Origin: Bordetella parapertussis
GTDB lineage: Bacteria > Pseudomonadota > Gammaproteobacteria > Burkholderiales > Burkholderiaceae_B
Direction of reading: 5' to 3'
Assembly: GCA_945895265.1 (NCBI GenBank)
Contig: CAMDEF010000038.1
Location: 1 to 40,234 of the forward strand
DNA length: 40,234 nucleotides
Part shown: positions 1-8,584 of the stretch, piece after piece
How the letters are laid out: each line of letters opens with the position of its first letter
How positions within the stretch are numbered: the stretch's first letter is position 1
Program-made: the position numbers and the translations under genes
Notes under the pieces: generated by a model
The model's database searches: none
The model's input: the letters and a program-made list of their open reading frames with translations, nothing else
Told to the model about the DNA's origin: nothing

Positions 1-203
1 ATCTGGGCTTTAACACCCAAACTTTTATTTCCTTACTTCTTTGTGAGCACTTGATTTCGTTTGCAATCTACTGACCTGTTACAGCCAGCAAACCTGCGAC
101 ACTCATTCCAAGCGCCCACACTTATCGGTTGTCAAATTTTTAAAGAACAAGGTATTCGGCACTGCGTATTCGGTACTGCTTGTACTCGGTAGAACGTATT
201 ATA
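1..203 (-). promoter_or_regulatory. rRNA operon promoter and 16S leader (operon lies left of window)
   Basis: Read on the minus strand, this stretch has a perfect -10 box TATAAT (198-203) followed by a leader with TTCTTTAAAAATTTGACA (about 131-148). That matches the boxA-like antitermination region found just upstream of 16S rRNA in Burkholderiales. The following bases, reading ACAACCGATAAGTGTGGGCG, are also typical of that leader. The 16S gene itself must begin left of base 1. No good TTGACA-type -35 is visible. Two 14-bp direct repeats (152-165 and 166-179, GTATTCGG-Y-ACTGC) sit between promoter and boxA. The rest of the gap to 440 shows AT-rich sequence but no gene that I can support. The identification comes from remembered leader sequences, not from a search. 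Confidence 0.8.
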
Positions 204-440
204 ACCTAGTTTTAACTTCTAAATTCGGCTTATTTCTTACAATTTGGGGCTATCTTTCAGCAATTTGCCGTTAACTTACCGGTTTGCTGCGACTGGCTTT
301 TGTTGCACCCCTGCTTTGGTAGAAGCAGAGAAACGAGATTATGCATGGATTATTTTGCCCTGTCAAACGTAAACCCGCAATAAATCTGAAATATCGTCTT
401 TTTTTAAGATTTATTTTCGATTAGGGCGAAAAATCCGAAT

Positions 441-1010
441 TTAGCCCTTTAATTTGGCCGAAAACTGCTTACGAAACTTTTGAACCTTGGGTGCAATCAC
501 GAACTGGCAATAGCCTTGTTCAGGGTGCAGCGCAAAGTAATCGGCGTGATATTGCTCTGCCGGCCAGAACTTGGCCGCCGCGTGCAACTCGGTACAAACT
601 GGGGCATCGTACGCACCAGAGGCCTCTAAATGCTTGATGTACTGCTTAACCGCCTCGTGTTGCGCCGCATCTTGGTAAAACACGGCAGACTGATACTGTG
701 GCCCCACGTCATTACCTTGCCGCCCTGGGGTGGTCGGGTCGTGCGTCGCAAAGAACACCTCAAGCAACGCACTAAAGTCGGTCTGCTGGGCATCAAACTC
801 GATTTTGACAACCTCAATATGACCGGTCTCTTTGCCGCAGACTTGTTCGTAGGTAGGGTTCTGCACTGAACCGCCACAATAGCCTGACTGCACAGAGAGC
901 ACCCCTTTCATCGCGGTAAAGACCGCCTCTGTACACCAGAAGCACCCACCACCAAAAACAGCCGTTTGGCGGTCAGCGGCTGCATGATTCGTATCATTTA
1001 GGTTTTGCAT
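441..1010 (-). CDS. msrA: Peptide-methionine (S)-S-oxide reductase MsrA
   Basis: The 189-residue product repairs oxidised methionine by reducing the S-epimer of methionine sulfoxide, free or in proteins. The family hallmark GCFWC is at residues 22-26, with catalytic Cys23. The conserved stretch with GxVGPQYQSAVFY and the C-terminal QGYC (recycling cysteine) are also present. There is no fused MsrB domain and no clear signal peptide, so it is probably cytoplasmic. Length is normal for a stand-alone MsrA. The start lies only 4 bases after the stop of the upstream cytochrome gene, so it is likely the last gene of an ilvD-cytochrome-msrA transcript. That transcript would run toward the rRNA promoter. 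The identity is secure; the operon is inferred from spacing. Confidence 0.96.
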   Translation of the reverse strand: MQNLNDTNHAAADRQTAVFGGGCFWCTEAVFTAMKGVLSVQSGYCGGSVQNPTYEQVCGKETGHIEVVKIEFDAQQTDFSALLEVFFATHDPTTPGRQGNDVGPQYQSAVFYQDAAQHEAVKQYIKHLEASGAYDAPVCTELHAAAKFWPAEQYHADYFALHPEQGYCQFVIAPKVQKFRKQFSAKLKG

Positions 1011-1014
1011 AGAA

Positions 1015-1410
1015 CTACCTTAAGGTAATGATCCACTGCGCGAGTTGCAGCGCATCTTGTTGATTAACGTGGGGTTGAGCAGGCATGGGCACCGCCCCCC
1101 AGCGCCCTCGTCCACCTTGGCGGATGGCGCCTGCTAAATAGTCGAGCGAGCCGGGCTGAGCGTTGTGTCGCTGTCCGACCGCTTGAAAACTAGGCCCAAC
1201 ACGCTTGGAATCGAGTTGATGACAACCCAAGCAGTTTTTTTTACGCGCCAACTCCAGTCCTGCGTCAAATGACAGAGCTGGCGGAGCCACGGAAGAAGGT
1301 GAAGCCGATTGCGCCCCAACAGTTTGGGGCGTAATCATACAAAAGCAACACACCAAGGCCGCGACCAGCCCTGGAGCTTTAGCGCTTATAGACTTACTCG
1401 TCAAACGCAT
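1015..1410 (-). CDS. Small periplasmic class I cytochrome c
   Basis: This 131-residue protein has one covalent haem site, CLGCH at residues 60-64, and a likely axial methionine in a PMP motif at residue 109. The hydrophobic N-terminus (residues 13-33, with an Ala-rich core and cleavage plausible after VGA) is a Sec signal, placing the mature protein in the periplasm. It resembles cytochrome c551/c552-type electron carriers. Its redox partner is not identifiable here. The start overlaps the end of ilvD by 17 bases and the stop is 4 bases before msrA, so translational coupling is likely. An alternative later start at Met25 would break the signal peptide and is less likely. Confidence 0.9.
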   Translation of the reverse strand: MRLTSKSISAKAPGLVAALVCCFCMITPQTVGAQSASPSSVAPPALSFDAGLELARKKNCLGCHQLDSKRVGPSFQAVGQRHNAQPGSLDYLAGAIRQGGRGRWGAVPMPAQPHVNQQDALQLAQWIITLR

Positions 1411-3079
1411 CCGTCACAGCTCCGCGACTCGCTGTGCTGGCCAGACGACCAAACTTAGCCAATACGCCACGGGTGTAACGCGGCTTGGGCTGCACCCATG
1501 CTTGACGGCGCGTCGCAATTTCAGCCTCGGGCACATTCAACTGCAGCAGCAGTTTGTGCGCGTCGATAGTGACGGAGTCGCCCTCTTTAATCAGGCCGAT
1601 CAAGCCGCCCACATAAGCCTCGGGTGCAACGTGCCCAACCACCATTCCCCACGTACCGCCAGAAAAGCGCCCATCGGTAATTAAGCCAACACTTTCACCC
1701 AAGCCTTGACCCACTAACGCCGAGGTTGGCGCCAGCATTTCACGCATCCCTGGCCCACCTTTTGGACCCTCATAGCGGATGATTACGATGTCGCCATGCG
1801 TAATTTTTTGGGCCATGATGGCCGCCATGGCGTCATCTTCTGAATCAAACACACGCGCAGGTCCCGTGATGACAGGATTTTTAAGGCCAGTAATTTTGGC
1901 CACCGAACCTTCGGGTGAAAGGTTTCCTTTCAAGATGGCCAAATGACCTTGTTTGTACATGGCGTTGGCGATGGGTCGAATCACCTGCTGCCCTGCGGGC
2001 GGTTGGTCAGGCACATCTTTTAAAACTTCGGCAATAGTCTTACCTGAAATCGTCATGCAGTCGCCGTGCAGCAAGCCCGCATTGAGCAAAATCTTCATCA
2101 CCTGCGGCACACCGCCGGCACGATGCAGATCGACTGTCAAAAATTGACCTGATGGCTTTAAATCACACAGCACTGGCACGCGCTGACGCACTTTTTCGAA
2201 ATCGTCGATCGTCCAAGGCACTTCTGCCGCATGGGCAATGGCAAGAAAGTGCAGCACAGCGTTGGTTGAACCACCAATCGCCATAATCACTGAAACAGCA
2301 TTTTCAAGAGACTTGCGTGTGATGATGTCACGCGGACGGCGATTGTTTCGCACGGCGTCAACCAATACACGCGCAGCCTCAGCCGCGTTATCGATCGCCA
2401 CCTGATCTTCGTTGGCCAGCGTGCTTGAATACGGCAGCGCCATACCCATCGCCTCAAAAGACGAGCTCATCGTGTTAGCTGTGTACATCCCGCCACACGA
2501 ACCCGAGCCCGGGATCGCCTTTTGCTCGATCGCTTTGAAATCTTCTTGGCTCATGCGGCCCATGGTGAACTCACCAACCGCTTCGAAAACCGAAACGATA
2601 TTCAAGTCGCGCCCTTTGTGTGAGCCTGGCTTGATCGTGCCACCGTACACGTAGATGCCGGGGACGTTCATGCGGGCAATACCAATCATCCCGCCCGGCA
2701 TATTTTTATCGCACCCACCCACAACCACTACGCCATCCATCCACTGACCTTGGACGGCGGTTTCAATACAGTCGGCGATCACTTCGCGTGAGACGAGAGA
2801 GTATTTCATCCCCTCGGTACCCATCGACATCCCGTCTGAGATCGTAGGGGTACCAAAGACCTGCGGGTTGCCTTTAGCCTCGCGGATCGCCGCAATCGCA
2901 GCATCAACGAGAGGCTGCAAGCCACTATTGCAAGGCGTAATGGTCGAATGCCCGTTAGCCACGCCAATCATGGGATTCGCGAAGTCGGACTCTTTGTAGC
3001 CCATGCCGTAATACATCGAACGGTTGGGCGCGCGCGTCACGCCTTCGGTAATGTGTTTAGAACGCTCGTTATTTGCCAT
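1394..3079 (-). CDS. ilvD: Dihydroxy-acid dehydratase IlvD
   Basis: The enzyme dehydrates 2,3-dihydroxy-isovalerate and 2,3-dihydroxy-3-methylvalerate to the keto acids that precede valine and isoleucine. The 561-residue length and the motifs [10 protein letters not shown] (121-130) and [14 protein letters not shown] (191-204) identify it. Candidate Fe-S ligands are Cys50, Cys123 and Cys195. Their spacing and the CDKNMPG form suggest the [2Fe-2S] subgroup rather than the Escherichia coli [4Fe-4S] type; this subgroup assignment is inference. The C-terminal TDGRFSGGT motif carries the catalytic serine region. The gene is divergent from lgt across a 138-bp gap with nested inverted repeats, and overlaps the following cytochrome gene. 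No leader peptide of an ilv attenuator is apparent. Confidence 0.97.
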   Translation of the reverse strand: MANNERSKHITEGVTRAPNRSMYYGMGYKESDFANPMIGVANGHSTITPCNSGLQPLVDAAIAAIREAKGNPQVFGTPTISDGMSMGTEGMKYSLVSREVIADCIETAVQGQWMDGVVVVGGCDKNMPGGMIGIARMNVPGIYVYGGTIKPGSHKGRDLNIVSVFEAVGEFTMGRMSQEDFKAIEQKAIPGSGSCGGMYTANTMSSSFEAMGMALPYSSTLANEDQVAIDNAAEAARVLVDAVRNNRRPRDIITRKSLENAVSVIMAIGGSTNAVLHFLAIAHAAEVPWTIDDFEKVRQRVPVLCDLKPSGQFLTVDLHRAGGVPQVMKILLNAGLLHGDCMTISGKTIAEVLKDVPDQPPAGQQVIRPIANAMYKQGHLAILKGNLSPEGSVAKITGLKNPVITGPARVFDSEDDAMAAIMAQKITHGDIVIIRYEGPKGGPGMREMLAPTSALVGQGLGESVGLITDGRFSGGTWGMVVGHVAPEAYVGGLIGLIKEGDSVTIDAHKLLLQLNVPEAEIATRRQAWVQPKPRYTRGVLAKFGRLASTASRGAVTDAFDE

Positions 3080-3131
3080 GAATGAACACCTAAGGATGAA
3101 TGACGAAAAATATCTGAATAGCCTTTAAAGC

Positions 3132-3186
3132 TAACCCTTCTTCGGTCGATCTGTCAAAGCAGATCTCCGGTAAAGCTGAAGGGTTA
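3132..3186. repeat. Nested inverted repeats between ilvD and lgt
   Basis: A 9-bp perfect inverted repeat, TAACCCTTC (3132-3140) and GAAGGGTTA (3178-3186), encloses a second one, GATCTG (3148-3153) and CAGATC (3160-3165). Both lie between the divergent starts of ilvD and lgt. On either strand the transcript could fold into a hairpin within a hairpin, or the DNA could serve as an operator. No terminator-type T-run follows on either strand. Function is unknown. Confidence 0.55.
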
Positions 3187-3217
3187 TTATCGAACATCTT
3201 TTGACCGGTAGCTCACG

Positions 3218-3997
3218 ATGCTGCAATTTCCCGACTTTGACCCTGTTGCTCTGCGCTTAGGCCCGCTCGCCATTCATTGGTACGGCCTCATGTATTTGGT
3301 CGGATTTGGCTCGGCTTGGCTGCTTGGTCGTTGGCGCATCGCTCACAACAAGTCGCGGCTTACCGTGCGCGACCTCGAAGACATCATTTTTTATGGGGTC
3401 TTAGGAGTGGTGGCTGGCGGTCGTCTCGGTTACGTCTTGTTCTATAAGCCTGCTTACTATTTCGCCCATCCGCTCGAAATCACCTACCTGTGGGAAGGTG
3501 GCATGTCTTTTCATGGTGGCTTGTTGGGTGTGCTGGTGATGATGTTTTGGCTTGCGCGCAGTCGCGGCTACAAGTTTTTTGAAGTTGCCGATTTTGTCGC
3601 GCCACTCATACCGCTTGCCCTTGCCGCAGGCAGGCTGGGTAACTTCATTAACGGCGAGCTTTGGGGCAGACCGAGCACATTGCCTTGGGCCATGGTCTTC
3701 AGACAAAGCGGTGACGGCATCGCTCGCCATCCGTCTCAGTTGTACCAACTTAGCCTTGAAGGCTTAGCCCTATTTGCACTGCTTTGGTGGTTTGCCAATA
3801 AACCTCGGCCAACCGGCCAAATCAGCGCCGTATTTTTGATAGGCTATGGTGTTTTTAGATTTATCGCTGAATTTGCCCGCGAGCCTGATGATTTTTTAGG
3901 CTTGCTCGCCGCGGGAATGTCGATGGGACAGTGGCTATCGGTACCAATGGTATTTGCGGGAATATGGCTATTTTTCAGAGCAAGAGAGCAACGCTGA
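3218..3997 (+). CDS. lgt: Phosphatidylglycerol-prolipoprotein diacylglyceryl transferase Lgt
   Basis: This inner-membrane enzyme transfers diacylglycerol from phosphatidylglycerol to the lipobox cysteine of prolipoproteins, the first step of lipoprotein maturation. The 259-residue product has about seven hydrophobic segments. It carries the family motif [10 protein letters not shown] (138-147), the HGG motif (99-101) and HPSQLY (171-176). Pal (15269-15748), in this window, would be a substrate. The gene stands alone: ilvD diverges from it and the zapA-6S RNA unit converges on it. The start ATG at 3218 gives the expected N-terminus beginning about 20 residues before the first membrane segment. 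Confidence 0.97.
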   Translation: MLQFPDFDPVALRLGPLAIHWYGLMYLVGFGSAWLLGRWRIAHNKSRLTVRDLEDIIFYGVLGVVAGGRLGYVLFYKPAYYFAHPLEITYLWEGGMSFHGGLLGVLVMMFWLARSRGYKFFEVADFVAPLIPLALAAGRLGNFINGELWGRPSTLPWAMVFRQSGDGIARHPSQLYQLSLEGLALFALLWWFANKPRPTGQISAVFLIGYGVFRFIAEFAREPDDFLGLLAAGMSMGQWLSVPMVFAGIWLFFRAREQR

Positions 3998-4020
3998 GCG
4001 CACGTTGCAGGGGCTGATCG

Positions 4021-4130
4021 CAAACAACGAGCCTGCCTTTGTCAGACCTGTCATCAAACAACGAGCTTGATTTAATGACTCGACCATCAAAAAACAGGCC
4101 TGAGCAACTGCTTTACCATCAAACAACGAG
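4021..4130. repeat. Three copies of a CAAACAACGAG repeat after lgt
   Basis: The word CAAACAACGAG occurs at 4021-4031, 4055-4065 and 4120-4130. In the last two copies it is extended leftward to CATCAAACAACGAG. The third copy forms the left arm of the strong hairpin at 4124-4153. On the minus strand each copy reads CTCGTTGTTTG, like the descending arm and tail of a terminator hairpin. They may be decayed duplicates of the 6S RNA terminator. No coding potential is seen. Confidence 0.5.
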
Positions 4131-4153
4131 TCTGTGCCACCACAGACTCGTTG
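4124..4153 (-). terminator. Strong hairpin downstream of 6S RNA
   Basis: CAACGAGTCTGTG (4124-4136) pairs perfectly over 13 bp with CACAGACTCGTTG (4141-4153) around a 4-base loop. Reading on the minus strand, the hairpin begins 6 bases after the estimated 3' end of 6S RNA and is followed by TTTGATGG, only a short T-run. It is best seen as the terminator of the zapA-6S unit or as a stop for lgt read-through from the other side. Confidence 0.6.
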
Positions 4154-4159
4154 ATATAG

Positions 4160-4340
4160 ATGCCCCGCTCGTGCCGTTTAGGCCGGCATCTCGAACCGTA
4201 AGTTCAAGTTGGCCGCGATCTGCTGACTTTGAGCGCGTCTGCTAGAGACCCGCATTCCCGTCGAACTATCCCGCAACCTATGTATGCCATAAGCATTGGT
4301 TCTGAGAATATATGACCTAGTCACGAACACAGCAGGGACA
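4160..4340 (-). ncRNA. ssrS: 6S RNA (SsrS)
   Basis: 6S RNA binds sigma70-RNA polymerase and down-regulates transcription in stationary phase. On the minus strand, downstream of zapA, the sequence contains the blocks AACTTGAACTTACGGTTCGAG and GATGCCGGCCTAAACGGCAC, which match what I recall as the 3' signature of betaproteobacterial 6S RNA. The ends pair into a closing stem (CCCUGCU at the 5' side with AGCGGGG at the 3' side, then GUG with CAC). The inferred length, about 181 nt, is the usual size. Location next to zapA is a widely conserved arrangement. The exact ends are estimated from the stem. A covariance-model search (Rfam 6S family) would confirm it. Confidence 0.9.
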
Positions 4341-4476
4341 AACTGTACACACCTTAGCAGGCGTATGAATTAGATTAATTACGTGTAGACCAAGCAAAGT
4401 TGCTGAAGTTAGCTTGGTTAGCTCGATTTGCATACCCTAGAGCTAGCTTGATTCGCGCGCTTTGCAATTAGCTCGA

Positions 4477-4791
4477 TCAGCGTGCTTTAGATGAGGGCTT
4501 AGGTAGCGCCGCATCAAGCATAGCGTTCATGTCGCCAATTCTACGCTTGAAGTCACCAACCGCCAAACCACCTAGGGGGCCATCAGGCGCTTTAACCGAC
4601 AACAATTCGATCGCGACCTGAATCGCCGCCATCACAGCAATACGTTCGTTGCCCGCAACCTTGCCACTACCTTGAATACGACCCGCTAGCTGGCTAATAT
4701 GCTGGGCCGCAGCGGTCAAAGCCTGCTTTTCTTCAGGCGGGCACGCCAATGAATAATCACGACCCAAAATAGAGATATCAACGCGTTCCAT
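4477..4791 (-). CDS. zapA: Cell division protein ZapA
   Basis: ZapA is a small cytoplasmic protein that bundles FtsZ filaments and stabilises the Z-ring. The 104-residue product begins MERVDISILGRDYSLACP, the typical ZapA N-terminal strand pattern. A helical region carrying the ISQLAGRIQ and IAVMAAIQVAIELL segments follows, the usual dimerisation coil. The start ATG (4789-4791) overlaps the TAA of the upstream zapB-like gene, so the two are translationally coupled. 6S RNA follows 137 bases downstream on the same strand. The identification rests on pattern, length and neighbours. Confidence 0.93.
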   Translation of the reverse strand: MERVDISILGRDYSLACPPEEKQALTAAAQHISQLAGRIQGSGKVAGNERIAVMAAIQVAIELLSVKAPDGPLGGLAVGDFKRRIGDMNAMLDAALPKPSSKAR

Positions 4792-5180
4792 TATTGAGCC
4801 TCTTGCTCAGGGGCGGCGGCTGCGCCGGGCAACCGTTCAAGAACGGCTTCGATGCGCTCGCGCGCCTGCTCTGTGGCGGCGCGCAGGGTCGAAACCTCGT
4901 GTTCGCGTGACTGCAGTTGCGCCTGCAGCGTTGAATGTTCTTGCTTAAACAAATCAAGCGAGCCTTGCAGCGCAGCCTGTTCTGACGCATAAGCATCAAC
5001 CTTACGAGTCAACACTTTGGCCTGAGTCCCTTCTTGTGCGAGCTTGGCCTGCAGGGCGTCACGCTCTGACTGCACTTGAGACAAATTGGCACGCAAAGTC
5101 TCTGCCTCAGAGGCAAGCTCTTGCGTATAAGCAATCAGCGCTGCTAAGCGAATTGACAGTTGATCGAGATCTTCAAGCAT
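4791..5180 (-). CDS. ZapB-like coiled-coil protein
   Basis: This product of 129 residues, beginning MLEDLDQLSIRLAALIAYTQ, is almost entirely predicted coiled coil, with a heptad-like run of Leu and Ala between residues 5 and 110, then an Ala/Pro/Glu-rich tail. Small coiled-coil proteins encoded directly before zapA in betaproteobacteria are related to ZapB or the TIGR02449 family and are thought to act at the divisome. That role is inferred from synteny. The start chosen is the ATG at 5178-5180; a longer reading from a TTG at 5196-5198 adds six residues without a better ribosome site. It overlaps zapA by 1 base. Confidence 0.8.
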   Translation of the reverse strand: MLEDLDQLSIRLAALIAYTQELASEAETLRANLSQVQSERDALQAKLAQEGTQAKVLTRKVDAYASEQAALQGSLDLFKQEHSTLQAQLQSREHEVSTLRAATEQARERIEAVLERLPGAAAAPEQEAQ

Positions 5181-5410
5181 GGCGGTATCGTAAAGCAAAA
5201 TTGAGCATTCAGGAGAAATGCTCCGTGTGCAATTGTCTTGGAGGAGCTTGGCGTAGAAACATCTCTCAAATTAAAGTGCAAAAACACCTTTCGTTTTGTC
5301 AGTTAACGTTCAGAAAACTATGTTAGGCCGTCCTCCGCGCGCGCTCCAAGGTTACAAAATGTTAATGCTTTGCACAATTCAGCGCTTTTTGTAGGCAAAT
5401 TAACACATCT

Positions 5411-5483
5411 CTAGGGAAAACCCCATCGTCTAGGGGTAAGTTCAGGGTTTGCATTGAGGCTGCTCTCCATTACCATGCAAACC
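5411..5483. promoter_or_regulatory. Inverted repeats upstream of the tctBA operon
   Basis: The 420-bp gap before tctB contains GGTTTGCAT (5446-5454) facing ATGCAAACC (5475-5483), a perfect 9-bp inverted repeat. It also contains CTAGGG at 5411-5416 and again at 5430-5435, the second copy flanking CCCC-N8-GGGG (5421-5436). This is the only structured part of the gap and lies about 120 bp before the start codon. It could be an operator or a leader hairpin controlling the transporter. No gene is visible in 5181-5600. Confidence 0.45.
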
Positions 5484-5600
5484 TTGCTGGTTCTCTAACA
5501 AAAACCTATTCAGAGGCTAAGAGCTAGCAGAACCACGGTGTTCTCAACGCACATATTGTTTCAACAAATTTTCAGCAGCGCAGTTAAGGAGCTACCCATC

Positions 5601-6065
5601 ATGCAGCTTAGAAATAAACAGGATTTCTGGTCAGGGGTGATGTTCACCCTGCTTGGCCTTGGATTCGCTTGGAAAGCCACCAGTTACTCAATGGGCACTG
5701 CCGCCCGAATGGGCCCTGGCTATTTTCCTCATTGGCTTGGCATCATCATGGCCGTTTTGGGCGCTGTGATTTTGTTAGGTTCGTTGCGCCCCAAAGCTGA
5801 GAAAACAGAAGTTGCAAGATTCGACTTCAAGATCTTGGCCATTATTATTTCCGCCATCGTTCTGTTTGGTCTCCTTCTACGCCCGATGGGCCTGATTTTC
5901 TCACTGTTCTTATTGGTGACAATCGCCAGCTTCGCCAGCCATGAGCACAACTGGAAGGTCACCGGTGCGAATGCGCTCTTCTTGACAGTGCTTTGCTGGC
6001 TGTCGTTTGTGAAAGGCCTCAAATTGGTGTTTCCAATTTGGCCAGCCTTTCTCGGTCTGAACTAA
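5601..6065 (+). CDS. tctB: TTT transporter small membrane subunit TctB
   Basis: TctB is the small, four-helix membrane subunit of tripartite tricarboxylate transporters, secondary systems that import citrate-like and other carboxylates. The 154-residue product has four hydrophobic segments (about residues 12-28, 42-58, 76-107 and 118-145) and the GPGYFPHWLG stretch seen in this family. The start used is the ATG at 5601, which has AAGGAG at 5586-5591 just upstream. A longer reading from a GTG at 5538 adds a non-conserved N-terminus. tctA follows after 13 bases. No TctC (Bug-type binding protein) gene lies nearby. Confidence 0.9.
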   Translation: MQLRNKQDFWSGVMFTLLGLGFAWKATSYSMGTAARMGPGYFPHWLGIIMAVLGAVILLGSLRPKAEKTEVARFDFKILAIIISAIVLFGLLLRPMGLIFSLFLLVTIASFASHEHNWKVTGANALFLTVLCWLSFVKGLKLVFPIWPAFLGLN

Positions 6066-6078
6066 GGAGCACCTGTTC

Positions 6079-7581
6079 ATGGACTTATTTAATAATTTGA
6101 TGTTGGGTTTTGGCGTGGCTTTTACGCCAGAAAACCTGACCTACGCGCTGCTAGGCTGTTTGCTGGGTACCTTGGTGGGTGTGTTGCCTGGCTTAGGTCC
6201 TGTGCCAACGATTGCCATGCTGCTGCCCATTACCTATGTGTTGCCTCCGATTGCTGGTCTGATTATGTTGGCCGGTATTTATTACGGTGCGCAATATGGC
6301 GGCTCAACAACTGCCATTCTGGTGAATTTGCCAGGCGAGACCTCGTCAGTGGTGACGACACTCGATGGGCACGCCATGGCTAAAAATGGTCGGGCGGGCG
6401 CTGCACTGTCGCTTGCCGGTCTAGCTTCATTTTTTGCCGGTAGTATCGCAACGCTCTTGCTGGCTGCGTTTGCCCCGCCTTTGGCTGAAGTTGCCTTTAA
6501 GTTCGGCCCTGCCGAGTACTTCTCACTGATGGTGCTTGGTTTAGTTGGCGCAGTCGTGCTGGCTTCTGGCTCGCTGATTAAAGCCATTTGCATGATCTTG
6601 TTGGGTCTGTTACTCGGCATGGTCGGCACCGACGTGAACTCTGGAGTCGCCCGCTTTGACTTTGGCGTGCCCGAGTTGCAAGACGGACTTGATTTTGCAG
6701 TTGTTGCAATGGGCGTGTTCGGATTTGCTGAGATCATGAGCAACCTCGAACTCAGAGAAAATCGCGTTGAGCTTGCCTCCAAAATCGGCTCGCTGTATCC
6801 CAACAAACAAGAGTTTAAAGAGGCTTGGCCCGCAGTCGTTCGTGGCACAGCCTTGGGTTCTATGCTCGGGATTCTACCCGGCGGTGGTGCAGTGTTGTCA
6901 TCGTTTGCCTCTTACACCCTTGAAAAGAAAATTTCACGCAATCCAGAGCGTTTTGGTAAGGGTCACCCCGCCGGTGTCGCAGGGCCTGAAGCCGCCAACA
7001 ACGCAGGTGCTCAAACATCGTTTATCCCCCTGTTGACACTTGGTATTCCAAGCAACGCTGTGATGGCGCTGATGGTTGGGGCAATGACAATTCATAACAT
7101 CCAACCTGGCCCGCAGGTGATGACCAGCCATCCGCAGCTGTTCTGGGGCTTGATTGCTTCAATGTGGATTGGTAATTTGATGTTGATCGTGTTGAACCTG
7201 CCACTGATTGGTATTTGGGTGAAGCTGCTCAAAGTCCCTTACAAAATCTTGTTCCCAGCGATTTTGGTGTTTTGTACCATCGGTGTGTACTCACTGAACT
7301 ACAACACCTTTGACATCATGACGACCTCGTGTTTTGGCATCATCGGTTATTTGTGGGCCAAACTGAAGTGCGAAGGTGCTCCGTTATTGTTGGGCCTAGT
7401 GCTCGGCCCACTGATGGAAGAAAACTTCCGCCGCGCCTTGCTGTTGTCACGCGGTAACTACGGCACATTCCTAGAGCGTCCGCTCTCGGCCTCGTTGCTT
7501 GGTGTTGCTGCAGTTTTGGTGATCATTGTTGCGCTGCCTTCCATCAAGAAGAAGCGTGAGCAAGCCTTTGTCGAAGAGTAA
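6079..7581 (+). CDS. tctA: TTT transporter large permease subunit TctA
   Basis: TctA is the main permease of the tripartite tricarboxylate transporter. The 500-residue product is hydrophobic throughout, with about 10-12 membrane segments. It has the family signature GLLVGVLPGLGPVPTIAMLLP-like stretch near residues 25-50, the YYGAQYGGSTTAILVNLPGE motif near 68-87, and a repeated GILPGGG element near residue 262, reflecting the internal duplication of the family. The C-terminal EENFRRALLLSRG is also typical. It ends 4 bases before the dehydrogenase gene. The substrate cannot be read from the sequence; the co-transcribed dehydrogenase suggests a hydroxy- or semialdehyde-type acid. Confidence 0.95.
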   Translation: MDLFNNLMLGFGVAFTPENLTYALLGCLLGTLVGVLPGLGPVPTIAMLLPITYVLPPIAGLIMLAGIYYGAQYGGSTTAILVNLPGETSSVVTTLDGHAMAKNGRAGAALSLAGLASFFAGSIATLLLAAFAPPLAEVAFKFGPAEYFSLMVLGLVGAVVLASGSLIKAICMILLGLLLGMVGTDVNSGVARFDFGVPELQDGLDFAVVAMGVFGFAEIMSNLELRENRVELASKIGSLYPNKQEFKEAWPAVVRGTALGSMLGILPGGGAVLSSFASYTLEKKISRNPERFGKGHPAGVAGPEAANNAGAQTSFIPLLTLGIPSNAVMALMVGAMTIHNIQPGPQVMTSHPQLFWGLIASMWIGNLMLIVLNLPLIGIWVKLLKVPYKILFPAILVFCTIGVYSLNYNTFDIMTTSCFGIIGYLWAKLKCEGAPLLLGLVLGPLMEENFRRALLLSRGNYGTFLERPLSASLLGVAAVLVIIVALPSIKKKREQAFVEE

Positions 7582-7585
7582 ATAG

Positions 7586-8488
7586 ATGTCTAGCATCAAT
7601 AGCAAAACGTACGAACCCTCCACCCCCACCAAAGTCGCTTTTATCGGACTGGGGGTGATGGGGCTACCTATGGCAGGTCACCTAGCAACCGCTGGGCATG
7701 ATGTGACGGTTTACAACCGCAACACTCAAAAGGCGCAAGCTTGGGTCAAAGAGTTCGGGGGACGCGCCTGCGCGACCCCTCGCGAGGCCGCTCAGGGCGC
7801 TCAGATCGTGTTTGCGTGCGTCGGCAATGATGACGACCTGCGGAGCATCGTGCTGGGCGCTGACGGCGCCTTTGAGGGGATGTCTGCTGGTGCAACCTTT
7901 GTTGATCACACCACCGCGTCAGCGTTAGTGGCGCGCGAACTCAGCGCGCTCGCTAAGCAAAAGTCGTTGCGCTTTATTGATGCTCCAGTCTCGGGCGGCC
8001 AAGCTGGCGCAGTCAATGGTATGTTGACAGTGATGTGCGGCGGCGCTGCTGCAGAGTTTGATGCGGTCAAAAACGTGATTGCCGTCATGGCACGCGCGGT
8101 CACACTCGTTGGCCCCGCTGGTGCTGGTCAGTTAGCCAAGATGGTGAACCAGATTTGTATCGCTGGTTTAGTGCAAGGTCTGTCTGAGGGTATTGCCTTT
8201 GGGCAAGCTGCGGGCTTAGACATGAAGCAAGTCATCGAGGTCATCGGCAAAGGTGCGGCCCAAAGCTGGCAAATGGATAATCGCGGCGCCACCATGGTTG
8301 ACGATAAGTTTGAATTTGGCTTTGCGGTCGATTGGATGCGTAAAGATTTGGGCTTAGTGATGGACGAGTGCAACCGAAACGGAGCGCGCGTTCCGAGCAT
8401 TGCCTTGATTGATCAGTTTTATGCCGACGTTCAGAAAATGGGCGGCGGCCGTTGGGATACTTCTAGCTTGATTAAGCGCTTGCGTTAA
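7586..8488 (+). CDS. Beta-hydroxyacid dehydrogenase (3-hydroxyisobutyrate / tartronate semialdehyde reductase family)
   Basis: The 300-residue NAD(P)-dependent enzyme begins with a Rossmann motif, VAFIGLGVMGLPMAG (about 17-31), which is the signature of the 3-hydroxyisobutyrate dehydrogenase family. The substrate-binding DAPVSGGQAGA block follows near residue 133. The GAGQLAKMVNQ block has the catalytic lysine. These residues fit 3-hydroxyisobutyrate dehydrogenase, 2-hydroxy-3-oxopropionate reductase (GarR/GlxR) or a related enzyme; I cannot choose between them. It is probably the third gene of the tctBA transcript, with a 4-base gap, and is followed by tandem terminators. Likely role: oxidising or reducing the acid imported by TctAB. 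Confidence 0.9.
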   Translation: MSSINSKTYEPSTPTKVAFIGLGVMGLPMAGHLATAGHDVTVYNRNTQKAQAWVKEFGGRACATPREAAQGAQIVFACVGNDDDLRSIVLGADGAFEGMSAGATFVDHTTASALVARELSALAKQKSLRFIDAPVSGGQAGAVNGMLTVMCGGAAAEFDAVKNVIAVMARAVTLVGPAGAGQLAKMVNQICIAGLVQGLSEGIAFGQAAGLDMKQVIEVIGKGAAQSWQMDNRGATMVDDKFEFGFAVDWMRKDLGLVMDECNRNGARVPSIALIDQFYADVQKMGGGRWDTSSLIKRLR

Positions 8489-8516
8489 AAAAGGCTGCGG
8501 TCATCAGCTAGAGTGA

Positions 8517-8584
8517 GCAGTGCAGCGATGCACTGCTTTTTTTTGCCTAACACTCTGGTGAAGAGGTTAGGCGCGGCTTTTTTT
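8517..8584 (+). terminator. Tandem rho-independent terminators after the tct operon
   Basis: First hairpin: GCAGTGCA (8517-8524), loop GCGA, TGCACTGC (8529-8536), then eight T (8537-8544). Second hairpin: GCCTAAC (8545-8551) with GTTAGGC (8566-8572), followed by GCGGC and a T-run ending near 8584. Both point rightward and close the tctBA-dehydrogenase operon. The remaining bases to 8680 hold loosely repeated CTACGGATCTA-like words and no gene. Confidence 0.9.

Noticed and set aside
6282..6848. 188-codon minus-strand frame within tctA
   Set aside because: Low-complexity Ser/Pro/Ala translation complementary to a membrane protein gene; no family features.
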